This document shows positions 1 to 8,128 of a stretch of 64,000 nucleotides of DNA, one piece after another; within the stretch, counting starts at the first letter, position 1; each line of letters begins with the position of its first letter. The translations under genes and the position numbers were made by a program. The stretch spans positions 62,001-126,000 of the forward strand of contig NZ_JABJWC010000002.1 of the NCBI RefSeq assembly GCF_013155395.1, in the 5' to 3' direction. The notes beneath the pieces were generated by a model. The model did not search any database, was not told where the DNA came from, and saw only the letters and a program-made list of their open reading frames with translations. The DNA is from Komagataeibacter melomenusus. GTDB lineage: Bacteria > Pseudomonadota > Alphaproteobacteria > Acetobacterales > Acetobacteraceae.

Positions 1-9
1 ATAGATTAC

Positions 10-279
10 ATGAAAAAAGCACTGCTTTTTGCTGCGGCTCTTGGCCTGGCCCTGCCCGTCGCCGCTCATGCGGATGACAACAACGAGCAGCACCACGGCG
101 AGCACCGTGGCCACCACGGCGGCCGTCATGGCGGTCATGAAGGTCACGACCAGAACGGTGGCGAGCATGGTGACCGTGACCACGGTGGCGATGAGCACGG
201 TGGCGAGCATGGCGATCGTGACCATGGTGGTGAGCACGGCGACCACGACCACGAGCATGGCGATCACGGCCAGCAGTAA
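10..279 (+). CDS. His-rich low-complexity secreted protein
   Basis: The 89-residue product starts with a typical signal peptide (about residues 1-21, ending AAHA) and the mature part is almost entirely His, Gly, Asp and Glu. It carries imperfect repeats of the type HGGEHGDRDHGG. This composition suggests periplasmic metal binding, but no named family is recognisable and that role is inferred. The start is only 9 bases inside the window, so its promoter lies outside. A rho-independent terminator follows about 30 bases after the stop. Confidence 0.7.
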   Translation: MKKALLFAAALGLALPVAAHADDNNEQHHGEHRGHHGGRHGGHEGHDQNGGEHGDRDHGGDEHGGEHGDRDHGGEHGDHDHEHGDHGQQ

Positions 280-310
280 TCTGCTTGTCTGACACCATGT
301 GTCAAAGAAG

Positions 311-337
311 GGGGTTCCGTATGGAGCCCCTTTTTTT
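311..337 (+). terminator. Rho-independent terminator after the His-rich gene
   Basis: GGGGTTCC and GGAGCCCC pair across a 4-base loop (one G-T wobble) and are followed by seven T. It closes transcription of the His-rich secreted protein gene. Confidence 0.8.
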
Positions 338-405
338 GTGCCCAGCCTTGTTGCGCCCCACCAGCAGGGCGCAGGCAGGCCGTTACGGCTGGCGCTCCGC
401 CCTGC

Positions 406-810
406 TCAGAACAGAATCAGGTCGATGCCAATTCCCACCGCCATCATGCCCCACAGCCCGACCAGGGTTGCCTTGCGGCGAATGACATGGCGCGACAGGA
501 GCACGATCAGCGGATCACACGCGCTGGCCTGGGTCCGCTCGCCCGCTCTGAGTTCGCGGTAAAGCCCTCCGTTTTCCGTAACGCCCACCATATTGAGCAA
601 CCCCTGGCGGAAGTTGCGCAGGTCTTCTTCGGTATAGAGCGTTTCGCGGTTGATGGTGATGGTTTTCGGCCCGCAGCGCAGCAGGCGCATGGCGTGCAGG
701 TGGCGGGGGCGGATGCCCAGGTAATCCGATGCTTCCCCTGCCGGGAGGATGGTCCGGCGCGGAAAATGCAGCACGGCGGGTCCCGTATCGGTATCAGGGA
801 GGGGCATCAT
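406..810 (-). CDS. Small HTH-like protein with C-terminal membrane helix
   Basis: A 134-residue protein. Residues about 20-70 (GEASDYLGIRPRHLHAMR ... YTEEDLRNF) look like an excisionase/MerR-type winged helix DNA-binding fold, and the last 20 or so residues are a hydrophobic helix that could sit in the membrane. Two adjacent ATG codons (810 and 807) are possible starts. It is convergent with the His-rich gene and divergent from the MFS gene. The fold assignment is by eye, and no specific function can be given. Confidence 0.5.
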   Translation of the reverse strand: MMPLPDTDTGPAVLHFPRRTILPAGEASDYLGIRPRHLHAMRLLRCGPKTITINRETLYTEEDLRNFRQGLLNMVGVTENGGLYRELRAGERTQASACDPLIVLLSRHVIRRKATLVGLWGMMAVGIGIDLILF

Positions 811-1013
811 GATGCGAACCTTTCCGTCTGTTCATGCGTCGTGGCGGTTGATTGGCCCACGGTGCCCCCTTGGCGCGGCAATGACCAGACCGATTTTGCA
901 TCATGCCCGCAATTGTGCGCATCACGCCCCTTTTCGCCCTGCGGATATGGCGTTAAAGCGGCCCGGTTCCGCTGTGCTTGAAAGCACGCGGCGTGCCGGG
1001 GGTAAATGGGCTT

Positions 1014-2138
1014 ATGATGCGTATCGTCATGCTCTCGATGGGGGCATTCGTCTGGCTTGTGACCGAGGTGCTGCCCATCGGGCTGCTGACGGACATGGCA
1101 GCTGGCCTGCATGTCTCGCCTGGCCGTATCGGGCTGCTGGTCACGGGCTATGCCTGGCTGGTGGCGTTGACGGCCATCCCGCTCACGTTGCTGACATCGG
1201 GGCTGGACCGGCGTACGCTCATGGCCGTGCTGCTGGGGCTGGCGGGGGTGATGGATGTAGCCTGCGCCTTTGTCAGTCATTACGCGCTGATGGCGGTGAT
1301 GCGGGTGGCGCTGGCGCTCGGGCATGGTATTTTCTGGTCGACCATAGCGGGGGTTGCCGTGCGCCTTGCCCCTCACATGCCGGTGGCGCGTGCCACGGCA
1401 TGGGCTTTTACGGGGGTTGCCGTCGGGTTCGCTGGTGGCATTCCCATGGCCTCGGCCATCGGGCAGTGGCTGGGCTGGCGGGCTGCGTTCGTGGTGTGCG
1501 GCATTGCGGCACTGGCCGTGATGGGGGGCGTTCTGGCGTTGCTGCCCGCGCTCCCTTCGCAGCGCAGGCACCTTGATATTCCTGCCCTGCTGCGCCAGCC
1601 GGTTCTGCGTTACATCGCGGTGCTGACCACGGTAGTGGTGAGCGCCCATTTCACGGCCTATACCTATATCATTCCACTCCTGTCAGCCATACCCCACGCG
1701 CCAGAGCAACTGGTGCCACTGCTGCTGCTGGTCTATGGCGTGGTGGGGATCGGGGGCAACTGGCTGGGCGGTCGCCTGCCGTGGTCGGCGGGGCGCACGA
1801 TTGGCATGGCCCTGGTTGCCCTGATGTTCAGCCATGTGCTGCTGGTCGGTTCCGGCTGGGTGCCGTGGCTGGCGTGGGTTGATATGGCGGCATGGGGTAT
1901 TATTGCCGCCCTGATCAATCTTGGCCCGCAAAGCTATGCGATCGCATTGGCCCCCCATCAGCGTGAAGCGGCCTGTTCGTTCTGTGTCACCGGGTTCAAT
2001 AGCGGCATCGGCGTCGGAGCGTTGTGTGGCGGGGTGGTTCTGTCCGGCGCTGGCCCCTATGCGGTTCTGGCGTGCAGTGCCGGGCTGGCCGGGGTGGCTC
2101 TGCTCGTGTTACGCGCGGGCCGGCATTACGGCAGCTAA
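1014..2138 (+). CDS. MFS transporter, DHA1 / sugar-efflux type
   Basis: A hydrophobic protein of about 374 residues with 12 predicted membrane segments. It resembles the AraJ/SotB/YdhP branch of drug:H+ antiporter MFS proteins: VTEVLPIGLL in helix 1 and a LDRRTLM loop between helices 2 and 3, where these families carry a conserved basic turn. It should export a small molecule across the inner membrane by proton antiport; the substrate cannot be told. I place the start at ATG 1014; a TTG at 978 would add 12 residues. Confidence 0.8.
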   Translation: MMRIVMLSMGAFVWLVTEVLPIGLLTDMAAGLHVSPGRIGLLVTGYAWLVALTAIPLTLLTSGLDRRTLMAVLLGLAGVMDVACAFVSHYALMAVMRVALALGHGIFWSTIAGVAVRLAPHMPVARATAWAFTGVAVGFAGGIPMASAIGQWLGWRAAFVVCGIAALAVMGGVLALLPALPSQRRHLDIPALLRQPVLRYIAVLTTVVVSAHFTAYTYIIPLLSAIPHAPEQLVPLLLLVYGVVGIGGNWLGGRLPWSAGRTIGMALVALMFSHVLLVGSGWVPWLAWVDMAAWGIIAALINLGPQSYAIALAPHQREAACSFCVTGFNSGIGVGALCGGVVLSGAGPYAVLACSAGLAGVALLVLRAGRHYGS

Positions 2139-2201
2139 CGTATTTCCCATGGCGGCGTGCTGCCCTATGCTGCGCCCTTCTCCTGACCGGACCACAACAC
2201 C

Positions 2202-2546
2202 ATGACAGAACATATCGTCTATAAAATCCTGACTGCCCCCGAGCATGAAGATTTTGCCCGCGCGGGCCTGTTCAAAGGGTCGCCTGCCGATGTGGCGGAT
2301 GGCTTCATCCACTTCTCCACCGGGCCGCAGGTGCATGGCACGCTTGAAAAGCATTTCGCAGGGCAGACCGGTCTCGTGCTGCTTGCCGTTGACCTGAGCC
2401 TGCTCGATCCGGCCGCGGTGCGCTGGGAGCCATCACGCGGGGGGCAGCTTTTTCCGCACCTGTATGCCGCCCTGCCGATTGGCGCGGTCGTGGCGACCAT
2501 GGCCGTAACCCGTGATGCACAGGGGCGCGTGCAACTTCCGGCCTGA
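2202..2546 (+). CDS. DUF952 family protein
   Basis: A 114-residue cytosolic protein with the hallmarks of the DUF952 family: N-terminal YKILT, DGFIHFST at residues about 32-39, and a C-terminal LFPHLYAALP segment. The fold is related to ADP-ribosyltransferase-like or barrel proteins, but the biochemical role is not established. It starts 63 bases after the MFS stop and could be cotranscribed with it. Confidence 0.85.
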   Translation: MTEHIVYKILTAPEHEDFARAGLFKGSPADVADGFIHFSTGPQVHGTLEKHFAGQTGLVLLAVDLSLLDPAAVRWEPSRGGQLFPHLYAALPIGAVVATMAVTRDAQGRVQLPA

Positions 2547-2565
2547 CCCGCATGGTGCAGGCAGC

Positions 2566-3349
2566 CTATTCGGGGTCATGATCGCCCTCATCCGTTTCTA
2601 CGCTGATCATGCCGTCAATATCCGATAATGCAGCAACAAGATGCGAGACAGGCCGCCTGCCGCGCACCCTGATGAACAGCGTGACCGTGCCATGGCCCGG
2701 CCTTTCACCCGGCAGTGGCAGTTCCGCATCATGCTGCCGGTCGCGCCAGTCCTGCATGGCCTCGGGGTCCTGCAGGGCTCTATCGGGGGGCTCGAGCTTG
2801 ACGCGGGTAATGGTGAAACGCAGTCTGGTGCAGCGGATCAGGATCACGCGCAGCAATCCACGCCCGTCGGGATAGGACAGGAACAGCCCGACCGAACGGG
2901 CGGTATGATCGCGTGGTATAAGGTGGCTGATGCGTGGAAAGCCAAGCATGATGATGAAATGGCCAATGGTTGTCGCCACCGCCAGCGTAATCAGCCCCCC
3001 CCCCGCAGGCCATGCCCAGTGCCGCCGTCAGCCACACTGATGCTGCGGTGGTCAGCCCGCGCACGATGTCACGCCGCATGAAGATGACGCCACCGCCAAT
3101 AAACCCGATGCCCGATACCACCTGTGCCGCGATGCGTGAGGGGTCAAGTACCACACGTTCCGTATCAAGAATGTTGTTGAACCCGTATTTTGACACGAGC
3201 ATGAACAGCGCGGACGCGACCCCGACCAGCGTATAAGTGCGCAGCCCGGCGCTTTTCTGCCTGAACTCGCGTTCCATCCCCACCAGTGCTGACAAAATGA
3301 AGGCAAGCACGAGTTCACCAAGCTGGAGCCAGCCTTCCCCCGATGACAT
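2566..3349 (-). pseudogene. MgtC/SapB family membrane protein split by a G10 tract
   Basis: The N-terminal part (3349 to about 3000) has the MgtC signature: VGMEREFRQKSAGLRTYTLVG, then GIGFIGGGVIF and GLTTAASVWLTAALGMA. The C-terminal half continues in a different frame (ATTIGHFIIML onward, ending at 2566) with the cytosolic tail of the family. The two halves meet at ten G on the coding strand (C at 2995-3004); nine G would restore GLITLAV and a protein of about 260 residues. The tract may be a sequencing error, a phase-variable site or a real null. ATG 3349 is the likely start because homology begins just after it. Confidence 0.75.
2995..3004. repeat. Homopolymer C10/G10 tract inside the MgtC-like gene
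   Basis: A run of ten C on the plus strand lies exactly where the MgtC-like reading frame breaks. Removing one base (or adding two) restores the frame. Confidence 0.9.
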
Positions 3350-3520
3350 ATTGGCAAAAAGTGACAAGGCCGCCCTCCCCTGCGTCAAACCACGGGCCTG
3401 GCTGTTAAACAGCGCGGGGGAAGGTGCGGTTTCCTGCCAGCCCACGGGGCGGGCCCGCTTTATTCCTGGTTATCTGGAGGGAAGGATGCAGATTGAAATA
3501 AAACAGCGGACGGTGCACGC

Positions 3521-4411
3521 ATGCCGATCATGAACCTGCCCTCACGGCAGGAACTGGCCCTGATGGCCATAACACTGTTCTGGGGTGGCACGTTCCTGAT
3601 CGTGCATGTCACGCTACGGCATTGCGGGCCGCTGTTTTTCGTGGGGTTGCGTTTCATGACGGCAGGGCTGATCGGCAGCGTGGTTTTTCATCGCGCCCTG
3701 CGGCGGATAAACCTGGCCGAGATGGGCGCGGGCGTGGCGATCGGCATTACGATATGGGCCGGTTACACCCTGCAGACCTACGGACTTCAGACCATCAGCA
3801 GCAGCCGTTCCGCTTTTTTGACCGCACTCTACGTGCCGATCGTGCCCCTTTTGCAATGGATCGTGCTGCGCAGGCCGCCACGCCTCATGAACTGGGTGGG
3901 GATCGGGCTGGCTTTTGGTGGCCTGATGCTGCTGGCGGGCACGGGGGCCACGCAGGGTGGATTTGGCCGGGGTGAATGGGCCACCGTGCTGTGCGCCGTA
4001 TCGGTAGCAGCCGAGATCATGCTGATCAGTCGTTGCGCAATGTTGGGCGACAGCAGGCGCATCACCGTGGTGCAGTTGCTGGTGGCCGGGCTTCTTGCCC
4101 TGCTGGCCATGCCGGTTGCGGGCGAGCGGCTGCCTGCCTTTTCATGGATCTGGGTTGCCGGAGGCATAGGCCTTGGCGCGGGCAGCATGCTTGTGCAACT
4201 GGCCATGAACTGGGCGCAGAAAGCCGTCTCGCCCACGCGGGCCACCATTATCTACGCGGGTGAGCCCGTGTGGGGTGGCATTGTCGGGCGCATGGCCGGT
4301 GACCCGCTGCCTGTCACCTCGGTTCTGGGCGCGGGCTGTATCGTGGCTGGCGTGCTGGCAAGTGAAATCAGGCTGCCCGCACGTTCAAAGCCGGGAAGTG
4401 ATGAAGAATAA
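3521..4411 (+). CDS. EamA/DMT-family transporter
   Basis: A 296-residue protein with ten predicted membrane helices in two EamA repeats (first repeat FWGGTFLIVHVTLR; second repeat ending YAGEPVWGGIVGRMAGDPL). It belongs to the drug/metabolite transporter superfamily, inner-membrane exporters of metabolites or amino acids; the substrate is unknown. Its stop lies only 22 bases from the end of the prophage module, so it marks the left flank. Confidence 0.85.
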   Translation: MPIMNLPSRQELALMAITLFWGGTFLIVHVTLRHCGPLFFVGLRFMTAGLIGSVVFHRALRRINLAEMGAGVAIGITIWAGYTLQTYGLQTISSSRSAFLTALYVPIVPLLQWIVLRRPPRLMNWVGIGLAFGGLMLLAGTGATQGGFGRGEWATVLCAVSVAAEIMLISRCAMLGDSRRITVVQLLVAGLLALLAMPVAGERLPAFSWIWVAGGIGLGAGSMLVQLAMNWAQKAVSPTRATIIYAGEPVWGGIVGRMAGDPLPVTSVLGAGCIVAGVLASEIRLPARSKPGSDEE

Positions 4412-4433
4412 AATTGTCGGTTACCGGCTTGTC

Positions 4434-4580
4434 TCACGCTGTTGGTGGCCCGAGACGTTCGCGCAGCATCCGCTGCCTGTGCCAATGCCGTAAAATGAAC
4501 AGCCCCCCCGCCAGCAGGCTGATGGCATTGCCTACCACAATGCCGTACAGGAAGGGAATAACTGCTGCGGCATGCTCCAT
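4434..4580 (-). CDS. 48-residue single-span membrane protein at the prophage edge
   Basis: A short frame starts at ATG 4580 behind a strong Shine-Dalgarno sequence (GGAGGAAG) and encodes MEHAAAVIPFLYGIVVGNA followed by a hydrophobic helix and a basic tail (RHWHRQRM). It begins 24 bases after the lipoprotein stop and is the last gene of the prophage transcript. Size and topology suit a lysis accessory or superinfection-exclusion peptide, but this is inference. Confidence 0.55.
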   Translation of the reverse strand: MEHAAAVIPFLYGIVVGNAISLLAGGLFILRHWHRQRMLRERLGPPTA

Positions 4581-4604
4581 ATTGCTTCCTCCGGTCATGG
4601 CCGT

Positions 4605-5186
4605 TCATGCGCCATGCGTTGCCACGAAAACCGTAATCCGCCCGATCGCTTCCCGCGCAGGCAGGGCCGCGCCAACCGTCAGGCGCGGTGTCGCCATGTC
4701 CACCATGGCCTTCAGGAGCGAGATCAGCGTCGACGCGGCATTTGCTGCCGTTTTCGCCTCCGAGACCACAGAGTCCGACAGATCGGCCGCCATGCCGGTA
4801 ATGACCGCGATGACAAGCGTATTGATCTGCTCGATATCGGATACAATACTATCAAACGCCGTGCCGATGCTGGTGCTGTCGTAGTTCACGGATGCGCTTG
4901 ACCCGGCGGCAGTCTTAAACGCGGTGAGCGCTTCCCTCAGTGCGCCGATCACCGTATTGGCCAGCGCAACATTTGCGGGGCCCATGGCTGCCGCGACACA
5001 TGCAAGACTGGTGGCGGTACTGGCAAATGATACGATGGCATTCCCGTAATCCGTTACTTCAGCCACGTTCAGGGTGATGGTGGTGACCTTTCCGGAGCGG
5101 GTGAGCGTGCAGCCAGCGAGCACGCTGGCCAGCAGCGTTCCAGCCCCCATGTGCAGCACGCACCGGCGGGAGAGCAGAAGATTCAT
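4605..5186 (-). CDS. Prophage-borne lipoprotein
   Basis: 193 residues with an N-terminal basic stretch, hydrophobic segment and lipobox LAGC (Cys at about residue 26), so the mature protein should be lipid-anchored. The rest is Ala/Ser/Thr-rich and largely helical. It follows the holin-like gene after a terminator-like hairpin. Proteins of this type at the end of phage late operons can act in lysis (spanin-like) or lysogenic conversion; nothing in the sequence decides between them. Confidence 0.6.
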   Translation of the reverse strand: MNLLLSRRCVLHMGAGTLLASVLAGCTLTRSGKVTTITLNVAEVTDYGNAIVSFASTATSLACVAAAMGPANVALANTVIGALREALTAFKTAAGSSASVNYDSTSIGTAFDSIVSDIEQINTLVIAVITGMAADLSDSVVSEAKTAANAASTLISLLKAMVDMATPRLTVGAALPAREAIGRITVFVATHGA

Positions 5187-5200
5187 GTGCCTGTTCCTGT

Positions 5201-5222
5201 AAAAAAACCGCCCTGGCGGCGG
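5201..5222 (-). terminator. Terminator-like hairpin before the lipoprotein gene
   Basis: On the minus strand CCGCC and GGCGG pair across a 5-base loop and are followed by seven T. It ends 14 bases before the lipoprotein start codon, so the downstream gene is reached by readthrough or its own promoter. Confidence 0.65.
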
Positions 5223-5319
5223 CAGCCATACGTGACTTATTTTTGCCGTAATGAAGGGTAGAATAACGAGCGCAGCTTCGGCTCACATCGGCCATCCACC
5301 TAGCGCCGGAGCTGCACCT

Positions 5320-5661
5320 TTATTTTTTCAGTATTTCGGCCCTGCCCTTCCTGTTCAGAACCGGGATGCCGGCTGCGGCCACGGCCTGCTTGGCGGCAGG
5401 TTTTTCGGCCAGCGGCACCCGCACACCCGACTGCCCTGGCTTGAAGTGGTTTTCCGCCCAGCCGATGTTCAGCCCGATGGTGGTCATGATCTGGTAGGCC
5501 ATAACCCACCGGCTGCCCGCATGGGGCGGCGGCACAAGCGCTGATATGGCCGAACACACAAGAACGAACAGCGCCGCATAGAGCGTGTATTGCGCCGGCA
5601 CGCTATTGAGCAGAAAAAGTATAACAGCCGTAAGGCCGCCCAGTTTTGTGGGAATGTTCAT
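5320..5661 (-). CDS. Holin-like small membrane protein
   Basis: 113 residues from ATG 5661 (MNIPTKLGGLTAVILFLLN). Two hydrophobic segments lie close together at about residues 8-20 and 26-43, followed by a polar, basic C-terminal tail ending in GRAEILKK. It starts 1 base after the stop of the muralytic enzyme gene, the classical place for a holin, which would release the endolysin through the inner membrane. Longer upstream readings are arginine-rich and improbable. Confidence 0.55.
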   Translation of the reverse strand: MNIPTKLGGLTAVILFLLNSVPAQYTLYAALFVLVCSAISALVPPPHAGSRWVMAYQIMTTIGLNIGWAENHFKPGQSGVRVPLAEKPAAKQAVAAAGIPVLNRKGRAEILKK

Positions 5662-5662
5662 G

Positions 5663-6145
5663 TCATGCCTCGATGGCCTGCTGGAACAGGGCAACATGTT
5701 GCGGGTCTGGCGTCCCTGCTCCGAGCGACGTGTTGTAGATCTGCTTCCACACTCGCGCCTGGGCCCGCGCGTCATCCGCTGCGGGGAGTTGCTCGGGCGC
5801 GCGGTAGTATTTCAGCCGGGCCATGGCGCAGGCATATCGCAGGTTTGCGATCAGTTGGTCAGAACCGCCGGATGCATCGCGCGCCAGCATGGCCAGCATC
5901 ATGGTCTTAAGGCCGGACTGGCGCGGGGCTGACAGAAAGGTGGCCCAGATGTCATCATGGGTGAAGGGTTCCATCTGCCACAGGCCCAGCGCCGGGCCGT
6001 TACGCTGGCGCAGGGCATACAGGCCACTTTCGGCCAGTGCCGTGCCTGTCAGCAGATTCACCGCCGCAGCGCCACCCAGACCAATCGAGGCCAGCACAGG
6101 AACAACGATTTCTGACTTGAACTGACCCAGGTCCAGACCGCTCAT
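5663..6145 (-). CDS. Phage endolysin, lysozyme/transglycosylase-like
   Basis: 160 residues. The segment around residues 33-67 (TGTALAES, then GPALGLWQMEP and THDDIW) resembles the catalytic core of lysozyme-like muramidases and transglycosylases, with Glu39 followed by Ser40 as the probable catalytic pair. It should cleave peptidoglycan at lysis. The start at 6145 is fixed by an ATGA overlap with the preceding gene. A hydrophobic stretch at about residues 15-35 may act as a signal-anchor. Confidence 0.65.
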   Translation of the reverse strand: MSGLDLGQFKSEIVVPVLASIGLGGAAAVNLLTGTALAESGLYALRQRNGPALGLWQMEPFTHDDIWATFLSAPRQSGLKTMMLAMLARDASGGSDQLIANLRYACAMARLKYYRAPEQLPAADDARAQARVWKQIYNTSLGAGTPDPQHVALFQQAIEA

Positions 6146-6573
6146 GGTGCATATCCAAACATGTGCCTGCACAATGCCCATGCGGCATCACCAATCTGGC
6201 CCCATCCCAGCAGGCCGGTGGCCAGCACGATGAAGGTCATGGTCACCCATGATGTGAGTTTCAGGCCACCCTCGATGCGGGCCAGCCTGCCCGATATCTC
6301 GTTGTCACGCGTGGTGGCGGTATCGGTCATGTCGTCCACCCGCTCCATGATTTCATGCCGCGTCCGGGCGGCGTTGTCGGAAACGGCTTTTGTCAGGTCG
6401 CGCCGTAATTCCGCGAACTGGACAGACAGGGTGTTCAGCCCGTCGCGCAGGTTGTCGTGGCCGCCCTCGACCCTGGCCAGCCGCTCACGCACGTGGGCCA
6501 GATCCTCCACCGTGGCGCAACGCATTGTTGCCATGGCGTTGCCCTGCGTCAGGGGTGCTGTTGTTTCGCTCAT
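6142..6573 (-). CDS. Coiled-coil protein with C-terminal membrane helix (lysis cassette)
   Basis: 143 residues. Residues about 20-100 form long amphipathic helices (HVRERLARVEGGHDNL, LRRDLTKAVSDNAART) and residues about 106-125 are a membrane span. Topology and position immediately before the endolysin suggest a spanin/Rz-like or holin-associated role, but no conserved motif confirms it. It begins right after a terminator-like hairpin, which separates the lysis genes from the tail genes. Confidence 0.5.
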   Translation of the reverse strand: MSETTAPLTQGNAMATMRCATVEDLAHVRERLARVEGGHDNLRDGLNTLSVQFAELRRDLTKAVSDNAARTRHEIMERVDDMTDTATTRDNEISGRLARIEGGLKLTSWVTMTFIVLATGLLGWGQIGDAAWALCRHMFGYAP

Positions 6574-6585
6574 TTATTTTCTCAT

Positions 6586-6607
6586 AAAAAAACCGCCTCA
6601 GGGGCGG
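6586..6607 (-). terminator. Terminator-like hairpin between tail-fibre and lysis genes
   Basis: CCGCC and GGCGG pair across a 5-base loop on the minus strand, followed by seven T. It lies between the fibre-assembly gene and the lysis cassette. Confidence 0.7.
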
Positions 6608-6635
6608 CATGGCAGGCGCAGGTCAGGCAGGCGTT

Positions 6636-7085
6636 TCAGGTTGCAGCCGCCGTGCTGCTGGCCGTCATCACATCCGTGGGCTGGGCAGGCAGCGCGGTGC
6701 TGGTGGTGTCCGTGCCACCGGCAATCGCGTTGATGGCCATCGCATAGGCTTTCATGTCAGCAGTAAAAACCTCACCCATGGCTGTCGCCAGATTGGCCTG
6801 CTGCATGATCCACGATTGCGCGCTGGCTGCCTGCGTTTTCAGGGGAACGGGAACGACGGGAGGCGTGTAATCGACCAACTGGCCGTTAACAACCGCCATG
6901 CTTTTGGTTCCAACATTGCCGCCCTTAGCTGCCCATTGTTCTGAAGTCATAGGGAAAAGCTGGGATACGGGCGGCAACCCATCAACAGATGAATAAACCC
7001 ACATATCGTACCACGCGCATGGGGTATCGAGCGTTGCATAGTACCGTGCTGGATACGTGGCCTGTAAAGTTTCCAGAACACTCAT
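6636..7085 (-). CDS. Tail fibre assembly/chaperone-like protein
   Basis: 149 residues. The central part (MQQANLATAMGEVFTADMKAYAMAI) resembles the C-terminal helices seen in tail-fibre assembly and DUF4376-type phage proteins, and the gene directly follows the fibre gene, where such chaperones are found. The ATG at 7085 shares one base with the fibre stop (TGATG), which favours it over the TTG just upstream. Its 5' half is AT-richer than neighbouring genes, like the 3' end of the fibre gene. Confidence 0.5.
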   Translation of the reverse strand: MSVLETLQATYPARYYATLDTPCAWYDMWVYSSVDGLPPVSQLFPMTSEQWAAKGGNVGTKSMAVVNGQLVDYTPPVVPVPLKTQAASAQSWIMQQANLATAMGEVFTADMKAYAMAINAIAGGTDTTSTALPAQPTDVMTASSTAAAT

Positions 7086-8128
7086 CAAATTTCTCCTATC
7101 GCTACGACATGAATTACACTTGTGTCATTGGATTGGCCGATAGGTGGATTTATCCTACTAGTTAGATAAGTTGCATCAATTACTATGGACTCGTTCGTGA
7201 TAGCGGGGGTATAAGGATCTGAAGATAGGTTATTAAAGCAATAACTTACTGCGTATGCGTCCCATGTTGCGTCATACGCCATATTGCCTGTGACCACTAC
7301 AACGGGGATGGTCCCGGGTTTGAAGGCTACAGGAAAGGTAATAGTCCTACTGGAGCCAGACACAGTAAAAGCCTGAATCTTTTGTGTTGTGTCAGAAAAC
7401 GGCAGGTCGGCCAGATTTGCCAGAACCGTATCAGTATTACGGTCACCAAAAACCGCCCGGCCATCGGCGTTTTCCACCAGTTCCTCAATGCGGGTCTGGC
7501 CCGTTGACGGCACCGATTTGACGAACTGCCCCTGCAATTCAGGGATGGTCAGATAGAACGGCGCACCAGTGGCCTGCGCGATTATGTCCGCCGTAATGGA
7601 CGTGGCTGCGGCGGGCACCGTGATGCTCCATAGCGGATAGGCCCCATCCGGCACGGTGGCGGCGATGCCCAACTGCGCCAGGTCCTGCCGCACGGTGGGC
7701 GCGGCCTTGCCGCTGTTATCGGCCCCGGCATAGGTCACCGCCGGGTCGGCAGCGTTGTAGAAGGGCAGCACGGTGGCATCGGCATCGACCGTGGCGGGCG
7801 TGGCGTAGACCGTGTATGTGGCCCCTGCCCCCGGTACGGTAAGCGTGACCGGATCGCGGCTGACATACTGGCGCGCCAGCACGCTGCCATTGGCGGCCAG
7901 CGTGCCGTAGGCGGTGCCGTCCACCACGCCAGCGGCGAGCAGCGAGCCTGGCGCGATGGTCACGGCAAGCCCCGTGCCCGGCGTGCAGGCAAAGCCGCCA
8001 GCGGCCACGGTATTGTCGCCATAAGCCATGCCCGCAAGGTGGCCGAGGCCCACGAAGGCATTGCGCTGGGCATTGAGCAGGTCGCTGTCGAGCGGGATCT
8101 GCGCGGGGTAGACGATCTGTCTGTCCAT
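7085..8128 (-). CDS. Tail fibre protein
   Basis: 347 residues. The N-terminal part (DRQIVYPAQIPLDSDLLNAQRNAFVGLG) is a baseplate-attachment type domain shared by phage fibre and collar proteins. The middle is Ala/Thr/Val-rich beta structure and the tip (from about residue 225) has AT-richer codons. It should recognise the host surface. Its start overlaps the stop of the gpI-like gene. The compositional break near the tip suggests module exchange. Confidence 0.7.
   Translation of the reverse strand: MDRQIVYPAQIPLDSDLLNAQRNAFVGLGHLAGMAYGDNTVAAGGFACTPGTGLAVTIAPGSLLAAGVVDGTAYGTLAANGSVLARQYVSRDPVTLTVPGAGATYTVYATPATVDADATVLPFYNAADPAVTYAGADNSGKAAPTVRQDLAQLGIAATVPDGAYPLWSITVPAAATSITADIIAQATGAPFYLTIPELQGQFVKSVPSTGQTRIEELVENADGRAVFGDRNTDTVLANLADLPFSDTTQKIQAFTVSGSSRTITFPVAFKPGTIPVVVVTGNMAYDATWDAYAVSYCFNNLSSDPYTPAITNESIVIDATYLTSRINPPIGQSNDTSVIHVVAIGEI

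Noticed and set aside
10-279. His repeats as a CRISPR or DNA repeat array
   Set aside because: The repeats are in protein frame, short and imperfect, without spacers.
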